DNA of 64,000 nucleotides from Cordylochernes scorpioides (taxonomy: Eukaryota > Arthropoda > Arachnida > Pseudoscorpiones > Chernetidae): NCBI GenBank assembly GCA_030710605.1, contig CP092876.1:66092115-66156114 (forward strand). Direction: 5' to 3'. The notes under the pieces are model-generated. The model saw nothing but the letters and a program-made list of their open reading frames with translations, was not told the DNA's origin and made no database searches. This document shows positions 32,952-41,616 of the stretch, one piece after another (position 1 is the first letter of the stretch; each line of letters begins with the position of its first letter). The translations under genes and the position numbers were made by a program.

Positions 32952-33130
32952 CACCTCTTTGGTAGATTGTGAAGATTCCATTAGATCCCGTGTGGATGTC
33001 ATGGAATAAAGTCCGCCCTAGACTGACGAGGGCCATTAGCCCGAAACCATGGTCTCTAGGTGGACGCTTCTCAGTTTGCCAAAGCTGGTGTTTTGGCTTT
33101 GTCACCGACCTGAGGCCGCTAGTTGCGGAG
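32952..33130 (+). mobile_element. Hammerhead-bearing repeat unit, 3'-truncated
   Basis: Matches 49770-49945 along its length: CTCTTTGGTAGATTGTGAAG upstream of the ribozyme, and TCAGTTTGCCAAAGCTGGTG plus GCGGAGACAGTC downstream. The 49 kb copy continues into a LINE C-terminus and 3' UTR; this one stops at the foldback arm near 33130. Confidence 0.7.
33011..33065 (+). ncRNA. Type I hammerhead self-cleaving ribozyme
   Basis: All parts of a hammerhead are present and pair. Core strands: CTGACGA (33023-33029) and GAAA (33043-33046). Helix II: GGGC with GCCC around CATTA. Helix III: ACC with GGT around an AT loop (33046-33053). Predicted cleavage is after C33054. Helix I is open-ended: six pairs next to the core (CCTAGA with TCTAGG), a small internal loop, then GTCC with GGAC. 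A helix I internal loop facing a helix II loop is where natural hammerheads make their activating tertiary contact. Activity is predicted, not shown. Confidence 0.85.
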
Positions 33131-33524
33131 ACAGTCAATAGATGGCATCAGGTTTTGACGTTTATTTTGACGGGAACCCTATGCTTCTATGGACAAAAGT
33201 ATACTTATATATGAAATTTTTAACTATTAAACCCTATAATTTTCATTTTCCAAATAAAATAAATTTCCTACAGTCCTTAATACGATGAAAATATAGATGT
33301 TGCATTATTGCTTTATTTATAATTTATGTCTACACCAATCGACAAAACTTAAGAAAGTATAAAATTTATTTGTAGGAGACAGAGACACTTGTTCACACTT
33401 GATTATCTTGTGTGTATTCAATAAAGGTCACTGTGTATCAAATATCTTTCAGAGTGATTGTCTGAATCCCGATATACATGCTAAAAGGTATAACCTTCTT
33501 GATTTTGTCTATGAGTGCAACTGG

Positions 33525-33670
33525 CATTGTTGGCACTGATGAGCCAAACACTCCCAATAATTTTATACCGCAGTAAAGACGGTAGAAAAGTTCGTTTTAT
33601 TCATAAAATAAACATTCGTGCTTTAATGTTTTAATATACTGTGTATAGATGGCGCGGTATAGCTTTTTAT
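33525..33670 (-). repeat. DR1 partial copy
   Basis: Contains GGCACTGATGAGCCAAACAC, GCAGTAAAGACGGTAGAAAA and the DR1 tail TTCGTTTTATTCATAAAATA through to GATGGCGCGGTATAGC. The left half of the element is missing. Confidence 0.65.
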
Positions 33671-33711
33671 TGTATCAATGGTTTGCGGTAGAGCCGGATA
33701 CCAAAATGTAT

Positions 33712-33763
33712 GTGTAATTCTATTGTCCTCAAAGCTTAAGTTTATAGTTAGACTAGCGGACGT
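33712..33763 (-). repeat. DR1 copy, left part (split by insertion)
   Basis: GTAATTCTATTGTCCTCAAA and GCTTAAGTTTATAGTTA match the start of inverted DR1 copies. The copy stops at 33763 and resumes at 40384 with ACTCCTAAACCAGGATTC, so everything between was inserted into it. Confidence 0.75.
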
Positions 33764-33881
33764 ACCCGGCTTCGCCCGAGGTTTCACCCGAGTAAAAGTT
33801 TGTCTAACGAACTTATAAAAACTTATAAAACTTATAAACTTATTAAAAAAAAAGATATATTTTGATAATTTGTAACTCGTA

Positions 33882-34207
33882 AATTTGAATCTCTCGATGA
33901 AGTGCACATTTTTTCCCGGTCCCTGTGTGCCGTGTCATCCTGAATTTTGTCTTTCATAATTTTCTACATTACAAAATCATCGTTTTATCTAGTGAACATA
34001 TTTTCCCGGTCCCTTGAAAAATACTCGATAAGTTGAATAAATTCATGGTCGTGAATCTCTCGATAAAATGATTATTTTTTCCCGGTCCCTGTGTGCCGTG
34101 TCTTCCTGAATTTTGTCTTTCCTAATTTTCTACATTACAAAATCATCGTTTTATCTACATATTTTCCCGGTCCCTTGAAAGATACTCGATAAGTTGAATA
34201 GAATCAT
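33882..34207 (+). repeat. Tandem duplication of about 163 bp
   Basis: Two adjacent units both run from GAATCTCTCGAT through TTTCCCGGTCCCTGTGTGCC and ACATTACAAAATCATCG to CATGGTCGT. They differ by small changes (CATCCTG versus CTTCCTG) and a short deletion. TTTTCCCGGTCCCT occurs four times. Non-coding. Confidence 0.8.
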
Positions 34208-34269
34208 GGTCGTTTATGAAAGATGGACGTTGTTCCCGGAGGTCACCTGCCCCCCGCGCGCCAGGACCT

Positions 34270-34405
34270 ATTGATCCCTCTGATTGGCCGGCGGCCGGAC
34301 GGGGGTGGGGGGGGGGGGGGGGGGGGGGGGGGGTGGGGGCTCTTGATCCCTCTGATTGGTCGGTGGGAACTTGGACTGTCCAATGGCCGGCGGCCGGACG
34401 GGGGG
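34270..34405. repeat. Duplicated CCGGCGGCCGGAC block around a poly-G tract
   Basis: GATCCCTCTGATTGGCCGGC and its near repeat GATCCCTCTGATTGGTCGGT flank an almost pure G run at 34301-34339, and GGCCGGCGGCCGGACGGGGG occurs on both sides. The G run could form quadruplex DNA and is a likely place for assembly error or length variation. Confidence 0.75.
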
Positions 34406-34412
34406 GCAGACC

Positions 34413-34968
34413 TAAGCCTATCTCCGTTCGTAAAACTTTCCGGAGATACACCTAATAATATCCCAATATTTCGCGGCGCATCCTAAAATTTAATTTTTAG
34501 CATCGCATTTATATTTATTCGAATTTAATATTTAAACGATACTCAGTATTTCTTTTGATTTTTATATATCATATATATCGTCTTGCACAATTATTTAAAC
34601 TTTTTAAAATAAAGTACAATACATAAAATAAAATATGTTTCATAAAGTACAATACTTAAAATAAAATATGTTTCCTATAAATCTAAAATTAGAAAATAAA
34701 CTTTTAAATCGGTAACCTCAAGGAGATAGCACTAAATACTAATATTTGAATTAGTTTTACTTAATATATTAGCCCTGAAAGACCCAAGGTCATCAGGCGT
34801 GGACCAAAACCTAAGCCTATCTCGGTCTCAATGGTGGCGTTGCTTGCGAGTTAAAGCTACAAATCTGCATATAACTCTAAGGATATTAAAGATATTCAAG
34901 AAATTATTTTTCGTAAACCTTTCCGGTGATACACCTAATAATATCCCAATATTTCACGGCGATTGGAT
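34413..34968 (+). repeat. Direct repeat inside the host element
   Basis: AAGCCTATCTCxGT and TTTCCGGxGATACACCTAAT followed by ATCCCAATATTTC occur at 34413-34480 and again at 34812-34968, with extra sequence inserted in the second. This suggests recombination between two copies of the element's 3' region. Confidence 0.65.
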
Positions 34969-35071
34969 GTATGGTTTTCGAATCCATAGAGGACACACAG
35001 ACACACACACACCTGTCGGGCGGCCACGCAATTTTTAGCTCCGCCGTTTTTCACCTTTGGCAGGTGTAAAA

Positions 35072-36763
35072 ATGCCGAAAGGTGTGTCGAATGTGACATT
35101 GGCTGAAAGCCCTGAACGAGCTGCTCATGAGCCTGAAAGGCTCAGCTCGAAATCTTCACCCAGCGCTGAGATGTCAGCGAAAATCGCTTTTCAGAAGAAT
35201 TCTTCTGAAGAAAATCAAGAAAAAACAAAGCATGCAAATCCGCCGGCAGGCGACGTGCATGTAAATCCGGCCGCCGCGCGTGACGTCACCGCGCCGCCGA
35301 CTGCTGCCTCTTCCAGCGCTGCAACACCCAGCCCGGCCTCGCTCAACTGGGCCGACAGCGAGATGGTTGACGTGGACGACAACGAGGGTTTTACCGTTGT
35401 GAAGAACAAGAAGCGGCGCCGCACTTCAACAACGCCGGAGCGCGCCGCCAAGCAGCCTAGCAGGCCTGCTGAGAAGCCCAGCTCCCAGCAGCTGAGGCGG
35501 CCGACAGGGCCGAGAACAGTGCCGCCTAGGGTGATCAAGGCGACACGCGCCAACATCGCTGACGCCAAGAAGAGGCAGGCCTCAACCAACCACGAGCACT
35601 ACATCTTCGTGGAGCGGTGCCCAGAGATCCCGGACTACACCTACCTAAAGGCAATGTCCAGGCTGGTCGGGGGGCCGGATAAAATCACACATTTCGGCAA
35701 AATGAACGGCCATTTCCTCGTGGGCTTGGCAACCAAAGATCTTGCGCGCCTTCTGGTGGAGAGCGACTTAGAGATCGGGGGAACGACCCTTAGGGTCTTC
35801 CCCTACCGAAAAAGGGCCGAACGGATCGTCGTCGCCGGCCTGCCAGGCTTCGTGGACGACTTCACCATCGTGAACGCCCTGGGCCAATACGGGAGGGTCA
35901 CCTCCATCGCCCCCATCCTGATCAAGCTGGGGGAGTTCGCCTTCAACGACGGCCGCCGGGAGGCGTTCATCCTGCTCCACGAGGGAGTCAGGCTGGAGAC
36001 CCTGCCCACCCGACTGACCATACAGTCCAAGGGAGACGCCCTATCTGCCTACCTCTCCTTCGGAATCAAATGTTCCAAATGCGGAAGGCAGGGCCACCGC
36101 AGAGCTAGCTGCCCATCGCTCGCCAGGCGGAACTTCGACGCCCCAAAGCGCGTGGACTCCCCCGCCCAGATCCAGGCCTCTTCTCCTTCTCCCACCGTGC
36201 CTCAGCGAACTGGTCCACCATCACCCGTTCCCTCTCCACCAGCGCCCCTAGCTCCATCGGAGGAGGCACCTAATAATGCCCCAGTGACGCCTGCTGCTGC
36301 TGCTCCGGGTGCCCCAGCGCTCCATCCTGCGCGTCCTCTCCTGCCGCCTGGAGAGGCGCCGAGCTCCACCTGCTCAGCCTCCGACCCGCCCACCACACCA
36401 GCCCTGCCTCCACCGGTGCCCGCCGAGCCAATGGAGGTGGCTCAGCTTGAGGAGGAAGGCACAGGCTCCACTCAGGAAGGAAAGAATAAAATCAGGAAAG
36501 AGCTAGATGCCTGCCTGCGGCCGGCCCCCTCCACAATCTTTGACAAAACCAACCAAGCGGGTCTCGAAAAGGAGAGGGTTTGTAGCCTCCTCGTCTCCAC
36601 ACCGCACCTCAAAAAGCAACTCCCTGACCTTACACCCGCCCAGAGGACTGCCTTGTACGAGCTGGTCCAGGCCCTCTTACGTAGGAGGCTCGACTCCAGC
36701 GGCTCCATCTACAAACGCCTTCGCCAGGCCCTGCCCCTGCTCCATCAAGGGACTTCATCATAG
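35072..36763 (+). CDS. LINE ORF1 protein (nucleic-acid binding, CCHC)
   Basis: 563 residues from the first ATG (MPKGVSNVT). ORF1 products bind element RNA. Residues 1-170 are low-complexity, with many Ala, Pro and Lys, and a basic KNKKRRRTS patch that could act as nuclear signal. A folded region follows (about 175-330), with HYIFVERCPEIPDYTYL and RIVVAGLPGFVDDFTIVNAL; the latter resembles the RNA-recognition-like fold before the zinc knuckle in Tx1-type ORF1. One CCHC knuckle lies at about 333-346 (CSKCGRQGHRRASC). A long Pro/Ala linker and a basic helical C-terminus (KKQLPDLTPAQRTALYELVQ) end the protein. No frame breaks. It overlaps the ORF2 frame by 79 bases. Confidence 0.87.
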   Translation: MPKGVSNVTLAESPERAAHEPERLSSKSSPSAEMSAKIAFQKNSSEENQEKTKHANPPAGDVHVNPAAARDVTAPPTAASSSAATPSPASLNWADSEMVDVDDNEGFTVVKNKKRRRTSTTPERAAKQPSRPAEKPSSQQLRRPTGPRTVPPRVIKATRANIADAKKRQASTNHEHYIFVERCPEIPDYTYLKAMSRLVGGPDKITHFGKMNGHFLVGLATKDLARLLVESDLEIGGTTLRVFPYRKRAERIVVAGLPGFVDDFTIVNALGQYGRVTSIAPILIKLGEFAFNDGRREAFILLHEGVRLETLPTRLTIQSKGDALSAYLSFGIKCSKCGRQGHRRASCPSLARRNFDAPKRVDSPAQIQASSPSPTVPQRTGPPSPVPSPPAPLAPSEEAPNNAPVTPAAAAPGAPALHPARPLLPPGEAPSSTCSASDPPTTPALPPPVPAEPMEVAQLEEEGTGSTQEGKNKIRKELDACLRPAPSTIFDKTNQAGLEKERVCSLLVSTPHLKKQLPDLTPAQRTALYELVQALLRRRLDSSGSIYKRLRQALPLLHQGTSS

Positions 36764-39700
36764 GCTTCACCATCGCCTCCATTAACGCGCGCGGGCTCGC
36801 TATTAGGAACAAGAGCCTAAGCCTTTGCCATCTCCTGAGACAACACCGCGTGGACATTGCGCTTGTGCAAGAAACTAACACCCACCACCTCGACAGCGCC
36901 CAAGACCTCTGCCTCGGCTACGATGCTATTACTGCCCCACCCGACGCAATATCGGGTTCGGGCCTCGCCTGCATCTACGCGCCGGGCGTCACCGTCTCGC
37001 GACACCGCATCCTGTGGCCGGGCCACATCGTCTTGGCCACCTTCAATGTCCACGGCCAGGAGATGACCGTCATAAATGTCCACCTCTCGCACGACCAACG
37101 CGAGCGCATCGAGCAACTCCGAGTCATCGAGGCAGCCGCCGTTGAAGAAGAGGAGGAAGCCTGGGTCCTCGGGGACTTTAATATCAGGGACGACAGGAAC
37201 CGCGACTCTATCTCCATGGCGGCCCTCGGAGCTCTTTGCGAGTCCACCGCGCTTCTGGACGCCGCCCCCGAGTTTGACGCCGCCCACCTTCCCACCAGAG
37301 TCGCTGCACATGGCGACCTGATCGAGAGCAGTCGCCTCGACAGGATCCTCGCTCCGGCGCGCTTTCTGGAGGTCTCAACATCATATGCGATTGCTCCTTT
37401 CCACCTCTCCGATCATCGCATGGTGCTGCTCCGAGTGGGCCCTCCAGCCGCCCCCTCCCAACCTCGCGTGGCTGCTACGCTCCGCTCCGGGCTGGCCCAG
37501 GAGCACATGAACAACTACCTGGTGGACATCGCGGAGGAAATATCCCTGCTCGATGCGCCTCAACTGTGGGACCGCTGGACACTAATCAAGGCCGGCATCC
37601 TCGCGGAGGCCCGCTCGCTCCACGATCCTCGCCACCACGATCGCGACGACGGCTACATCGGCAGGGCCCAACGCTACATCAGGGTTCAGGTTGAGGCCTC
37701 GTCAACGAACGCGGATTACCCATCTCTCCCGGACCTCGCGCGCCTCACGCGCCACCGCCGCCCACCTGTCACCACCATCAGGGACGAGAACGGCGAGGTC
37801 ATCGAGGGCCCCGTTTTGCGGCGAAAGGCCCTGGACATCTTCCGGCCTCGCTTCGCCCGCCCGAGCTGCGACCCGGCGGAGTACGCGGCCTTCATCGGAG
37901 CTACGACCACCACTCCTATCGTACTAGGAGAAGAGGATCCACTCCACCGGGCTGAGATCTCCGAGGCTGAGGTAGCCGCTGCCATCCGCCGCCTCCCTCG
38001 CGGAAGAGCCCCCGGCTGGGACGGTCTGCCCTGCGAGGTCCTCAGCACCTTGGAGGAATTCTTCGCGGTCGCCCTGCGAGGTGTTCCCGCCGAGTCTCAG
38101 CTCCGAGGTGCCCTGCCTCCATCGATGCGCCGGAGCGAGATCTGCCTGGTCCCCAAGGCCCGCGGCGGCGGTCGCGGTCTGGACAGCTACAGACCGATCT
38201 CCCTGCCCTCGGGCGACTATAGGGTAATCGGATCGATCCTGCTCGGCCGCCTCAGGCCCCACCTGTCAACTCTGGTGCCGGAGTGCCAGACGTACGCCGT
38301 CCCCGGAAGGTCCCCCTCCTGGAACATCGCGCGGGTCACAGACGCCGTCGAGGAGGCTACTGACCGAGGCACGCCGCTGGCCGCGGTTTCCGTGGATCTG
38401 CAGTCCGCCTTCGACTCCCTGGACCGCGGGTATCTAACGCCCCTCCTGGTGTCCCACCTGCGCCTCCCACCGGCCTTCGTGGGATGGACTCTTCTACTCT
38501 ACGCCGGGGCGGACGCCACAATAAAGGTCGGGGGCTTCCAGACCGTCGCCTTCAAGCTACTCAACGGCGTGAGACAGGGCTGCGCTCTGAGCGCGGCGCT
38601 CTTCAGCATCGCGACGGGACCGCTCCTGCGTCGCCTGGAGACGATCCTCGGAGTGGGCAACGTCATCGCCTACGCCGACGACATCGTCCTCCTGTTCCAT
38701 CGCGACGAAGAATTCGAGCGGGTGGCGACCGTCCTCGGGGACTTCAAGCGGGCCTCCGGTATCGCCGTCAACCTCGGGAAGAGCGCGGGCCTTTGGTGCG
38801 GAGCCTGGCGCAACCGCGGCGACTCCCCTCTCGGCGCCTCCTGGTCGACCACCTCCATCAGGGTCCTCGGGCTCGACATCGCCCCCAGGAGCTCCGTAGC
38901 CCATCAGGAGCAGCATCTTCTCGCCCTTCTGGAGTCCGCCTGCCGCAGGTGGACGCCCTTCACCCGCGGCCTATCCCTCGTCGGACGAGCTAGAGCCGCG
39001 AACTCGCTGGTGGGCTCCACCATCCAGCATCACCTGCACGGGTACCTGCCATCACCCCCGACCATCGCCAAACTGCAGGCCAGACTTGCGAGGTTCGTCT
39101 GGGGGCCCGAGCACACGGCGTGGCTTCCCGCCGCCGTCATGGCGAGGCCCGTAGCCATCGGAGGCCTCGGCCTCCTCGACCTGGCAACCCAACTCCAGCT
39201 CGCCTGCCTCAAGGGTGTGCAGGTCGCGCTCCGCGGAGGCAGGAACGGCTTCGACTGGCTGGTCGCCAGCGACGGCGAGGCCTGGATCCGCCCTCCACCA
39301 GACGGCACGCGTCTCCAGCCCCGCCGTCTCCGGTTGCTGAAACTGTGGGAGGAGGCCTCCAAGATCCTGAGCCTCAATCACCGGGCGGTCCCCACAGCTC
39401 AGCTGCTGGACCTCCCCATCATCGGTGGCTGCCGGTTCCTTCGCCCTCCCGACCTCCTGGCCCCCGCTCGCTGGCGCGGAGCCCGAGTCCGGGACCTTAT
39501 CGTGGAGGACCACCTCATCGCCCGCCCTACGCGCTCGGCCCTGGCTGACGCCGCGGCCCTGGGCGCCTTCTGTCGGAGGCTGACCTCCGAGAACGCCGTG
39601 GGCTTCGGGGCGGAGTCTGCACCCTCATCTAGTTCTCTAGCTGCGGCCGTGGTGCTGCGAGGGACGGCTACGCCGTTCCTCAACGGCCTCACGACCCGCT

Positions 39701-40221
39701 CGGCCCGACGGGCCCTGGATCGCCCGCGCCTCGCCGCCACGCCCATCTCAAGGTTTACCTCGAGATGGTCGCCCACCATCGGTCCACCACCATCCAGGAT
39801 CGACTGGGCCTCGCTGCGGCGCTGCGCCCACTCGGGCCACGAGGCTGACGCGGCCCTCACGTTGGCCCTTCACGCCCTGCCCCATCCGGCCCATCCTGCC
39901 TCGGTCGGCCCCTCCTGTCCTGCCTGCGGGTCCATCGACCGCTCCCTCGGCCACCGTTACTGGTGCTGCCGTTCCATCAGGCCTCTCATCAGAGAGGCCT
40001 TCAACATCATAGGGCGGCCCCCTGACCTGCAGGCTTGGATCTTCGGCGGGTCCGGCCTTGAGGACGACGCCCTTTCCATCCTGGCGTCGGCAAAGTTGCG
40101 AATTTATCGCTACTTTGTACAGGTTGGGCTCGGAGAAGCAGTGGAAGACCCGCTTATCGCCTGGTCCAGGACCCTCCAGCGCCGAGGTTTTCTTCCTCCA
40201 TCTCCCATCACCATCTTGTAA
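36685..40221 (+). CDS. LINE ORF2 protein: AP endonuclease and reverse transcriptase
   Basis: Open from 36685; the endonuclease begins near 36765 (FTIASINARGL). No ATG occurs in the frame before the endonuclease, only a GTG at 36850; ORF1 lies in the +1 frame relative to it, so translation probably needs a -1 shift or reinitiation. Numbering from 36850: endonuclease motifs VLGDFNIRDD (about 107) and HLSDHRMVLL (about 186); RT blocks YRPISLPSGDYR (about 447), VDLQSAFDSL (about 515), NGVRQGCALSAALF (about 572) and the active site AYADDIVLLF (about 607); C-terminal zinc-binding CPACGSIDRSLGHRYWCC (about 1023). No stop or shift interrupts 1123 codons, so the enzyme may be active. It would nick target DNA and reverse-transcribe the element RNA there. 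Confidence 0.92.
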   Translation, partial: EARLQRLHLQTPSPGPAPAPSRDFIIGFTIASINARGLAIRNKSLSLCHLLRQHRVDIALVQETNTHHLDSAQDLCLGYDAITAPPDAISGSGLACIYAPGVTVSRHRILWPGHIVLATFNVHGQEMTVINVHLSHDQRERIEQLRVIEAAAVEEEEEAWVLGDFNIRDDRNRDSISMAALGALCESTALLDAAPEFDAAHLPTRVAAHGDLIESSRLDRILAPARFLEVSTSYAIAPFHLSDHRMVLLRVGPPAAPSQPRVAATLRSGLAQEHMNNYLVDIAEEISLLDAPQLWDRWTLIKAGILAEARSLHDPRHHDRDDGYIGRAQRYIRVQVEASSTNADYPSLPDLARLTRHRRPPVTTIRDENGEVIEGPVLRRKALDIFRPRFARPSCDPAEYAAFIGATTTTPIVLGEEDPLHRAEISEAEVAAAIRRLPRGRAPGWDGLPCEVLSTLEEFFAVALRGVPAESQLRGALPPSMRRSEICLVPKARGGGRGLDSYRPISLPSGDYRVIGSILLGRLRPHLSTLVPECQTYAVPGRSPSWNIARVTDAVEEATDRGTPLAAVSVDLQSAFDSLDRGYLTPLLVSHLRLPPAFVGWTLLLYAGADATIKVGGFQTVAFKLLNGVRQGCALSAALFSIATGPLLRRLETILGVGNVIAYADDIVLLFHRDEEFERVATVLGDFKRASGIAVNLGKSAGLWCGAWRNRGDSPLGASWSTTSIRVLGLDIAPRSSVAHQEQHLLALLESACRRWTPFTRGLSLVGRARAANSLVGSTIQHHLHGYLPSPPTIAKLQARLARFVWGPEHTAWLPAAVMARPVAIGGLGLLDLATQLQLACLKGVQVALRGGRNGFDWLVASDGEAWIRPPPDGTRLQPRRLRLLKLWEEASKILSLNHRAVPTAQLLDLPIIGGCRFLRPPDLLAPARWRGARVRDLIVEDHLIARPTRSALADAAALGAFCRRLTSENAVGFGAESAPSSSSLAAAVVLRGTATPFLNGLTTRSARRALDRPRLAATPISRFTSRWSPTIGPPPSRIDWASLRRCAHSGHEADAALTLALHALPHPAHPASVGPSCPACGSIDRSLGHRYWCCRSIRPLIREAFNIIGRPPDLQAWIFGGSGLEDDALSILASAKLRIYRYFVQVGLGEAVEDPLIAWSRTLQRRGFLPPSPITIL

Positions 40222-40345
40222 AATTTGTTTCATATATGTATATATTTTCTCTTCTCTCTTCTTATTTTCTTTTTCTCTCCCTATGATTGAAAATATGTAA
40301 TATTGTCTAAGATGACAATAAATATTTTTTAATTGTCAATTGTCA

Positions 40346-40383
40346 GACACACACACACACAGACATTCAATTTTATATATATA
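40346..40383 (+). repeat. AC-rich tract and 3' end of the outer element
   Basis: AGACACACACACACACAGAC then ATTCAATTTTATATATATAG. Together with the AC tract at 34991-35012 it marks the interrupted target. Confidence 0.7.
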
Positions 40384-40566
40384 GATTATACTCCTAAACC
40401 AGGATTCAATCTCATCGACTTCAATACATGGCCTTAAAATACAATCGTAGAGCTCTAAAATGCGGTATGATAGATTTTAAAACGAGAAAATCGCTGTTAG
40501 GGTTCACCACTGATAAGCCAGACCTCCCAATATATTTTCTTATCGCAATAATGCAGTAGGAAGTTT
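40384..40566 (-). repeat. DR1 copy, right part (split by insertion)
   Basis: Continues the DR1 copy broken at 33763: AGAGCTCTAAAATGCGGTAT, GGGTTCACCACTGATAAGCC, TCCCAATATATTTTCTTATC and the final GCAGTAGGAAG. It is moderately diverged. Confidence 0.75.
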
Positions 40567-40699
40567 TTTTTATCTGAAAAAATATATATTTGTGTTTAAT
40601 AATTCCATTACTTATAAAATAAAACATCAACAAGAAATTTCCGAAGAATCATGTATATGAAAAAATGATCAATGAATGATGAAAGGTCAGGTGTTGATA

Positions 40700-40810
40700 T
40701 TAAAAATAAAAATGGCATATCCTGACAAGGAGCACATGTGCTTTAAAGTTGGCGCTCTGCCGTCTGTAAAGCACATGTGCTCTTGGTCAGGATATGCCAT
40801 TTCTATTTTT
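40700..40810. repeat. Compact hairpin repeat
   Basis: Arms of about 45 bp: AAAAATAAAAATGGCATATC to GAGCACATGTGCTTTA, mirrored after a 20 bp loop with TGGCGCTCTGCC. Only two or three mismatches (ACAAGGAGC versus GCTCTTGGT). It fits a small MITE. Confidence 0.75.
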
Positions 40811-41341
40811 AATTTTGTATATGTTTTTCATTTTAGATAATTTTTATGCAAATAATTTATTTCATCTTTAACTCCAAACCATCTACATTCTCCAATCAGA
40901 AGCCACTATATCTGTTTTGAATTAAATTTCCTATTTCAATACACGGATTGTTCCATAATAAGCGCAAAATACTTTTCCTCATTCAAAATTTGAAATGCAA
41001 AAAAAAAAAAAAAGAAATTTATTCAGAATATAATTGGATATATAAAATGTGTAAATATTAAGGACGTTTATGCAAACAGTTAACACTATTTAACAACCAA
41101 TAGATATGTTAATAACCAATATGTATATAAGTTCTGCATTTACTTCAAGATGTCGGCCTTTTGAAAGGCCATGCCTAGAGGCTTGTTGGATAGCTGCTAA
41201 TAAAAACATATTTGGTCAAATAATTTGCTTTTTTATAGAATATATTAAATTTAAATTGAATTTATTCACAGTGACACAGCAACAAGAAATAGGCGGTTTT
41301 TTGAATAATTTATATAGAGCCAATATAAATCATAAAAGATA

Positions 41342-41616
41342 CAGAAGAACCTCCATGAGAGGACACTCCTGCTAGAAGGCACCTCTTTATAAAAAAATCA
41401 TTTTTATATTGTCAAAATTACACTTTTTACTATTTAGCAACTCTATGGTAAAAGGTCCATATCTTTAAATAACACTTTGTAGCTTCAACTAGGTGTCCTT
41501 TACATAGATATTTTACTGTTTTTTACTATTTAGAAACTCTCTGTTAAGAAGACACATCTCTTTAAAAAAACTTTGGATCTAAAACAAAGTTTCATTTACA
41601 GAGATAGGTTCTACTG
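41342..41616. repeat. Pogo-like MITE, CAGxAGAACCTC ends
   Basis: Left end CAGAAGAACCTCCATGAGAG, right end AGGTTCTACTG, with TA on both sides. Internally the GAGGACAC...GGTGTCC type blocks repeat, as in the copies at 48336 and 52735. No coding capacity. Confidence 0.7.

Larger units (their letters stand above)
35013..40345 (+). mobile_element. Apparently full-length Tx1/L1-like LINE in an AC microsatellite
   Basis: Two long intact ORFs with short flanks, bounded on the left by GGACACACAGACACACACAC and on the right by AGACACACACACACACAGAC. The AC tract on both sides is the expected target duplication of an AC-targeting element. GC content is far above the surrounding DNA across both ORFs. The 3' UTR is about 120 bp with AATAAATATTTTTTAATTGT near its end. 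ORF1 and the KSAGLWCGAWRNRG stretch of ORF2 resemble the Tx1 clade of the L1 superfamily, some members of which are known to insert into microsatellites or RNA genes; an R1-clade microsatellite inserter is the alternative. Confidence 0.8.
33764..40383 (+). mobile_element. Unclassified element carrying a nested LINE
   Basis: Starts ACTAGCGGACGTACCCGGCT with a CCCGGCTTCGCCCGAGG-type hairpin, and its 3' end is AGACATTCAATTTTATATAT followed by ATAGATTA at 40383. It lies between the two halves of one DR1 copy. The body (33764-35012) is non-coding, with a tandem duplication and a poly-G tract; its AC-rich 3' end has been opened by the LINE at 35013-40345. Ends of this kind are widespread in invertebrate genomes, but I cannot name the family. 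No ORF of its own remains. Confidence 0.6.

Noticed and set aside
34155..34486. Gly/Pro-rich ORFs across the poly-G tract
   Set aside because: They are translations of the homopolymer and duplicated GC blocks.
39052..39513. Long open frames antisense to, or overlapping, LINE ORF2
   Set aside because: Antisense frames stay open by chance in GC-rich coding DNA; no domain is recognisable.
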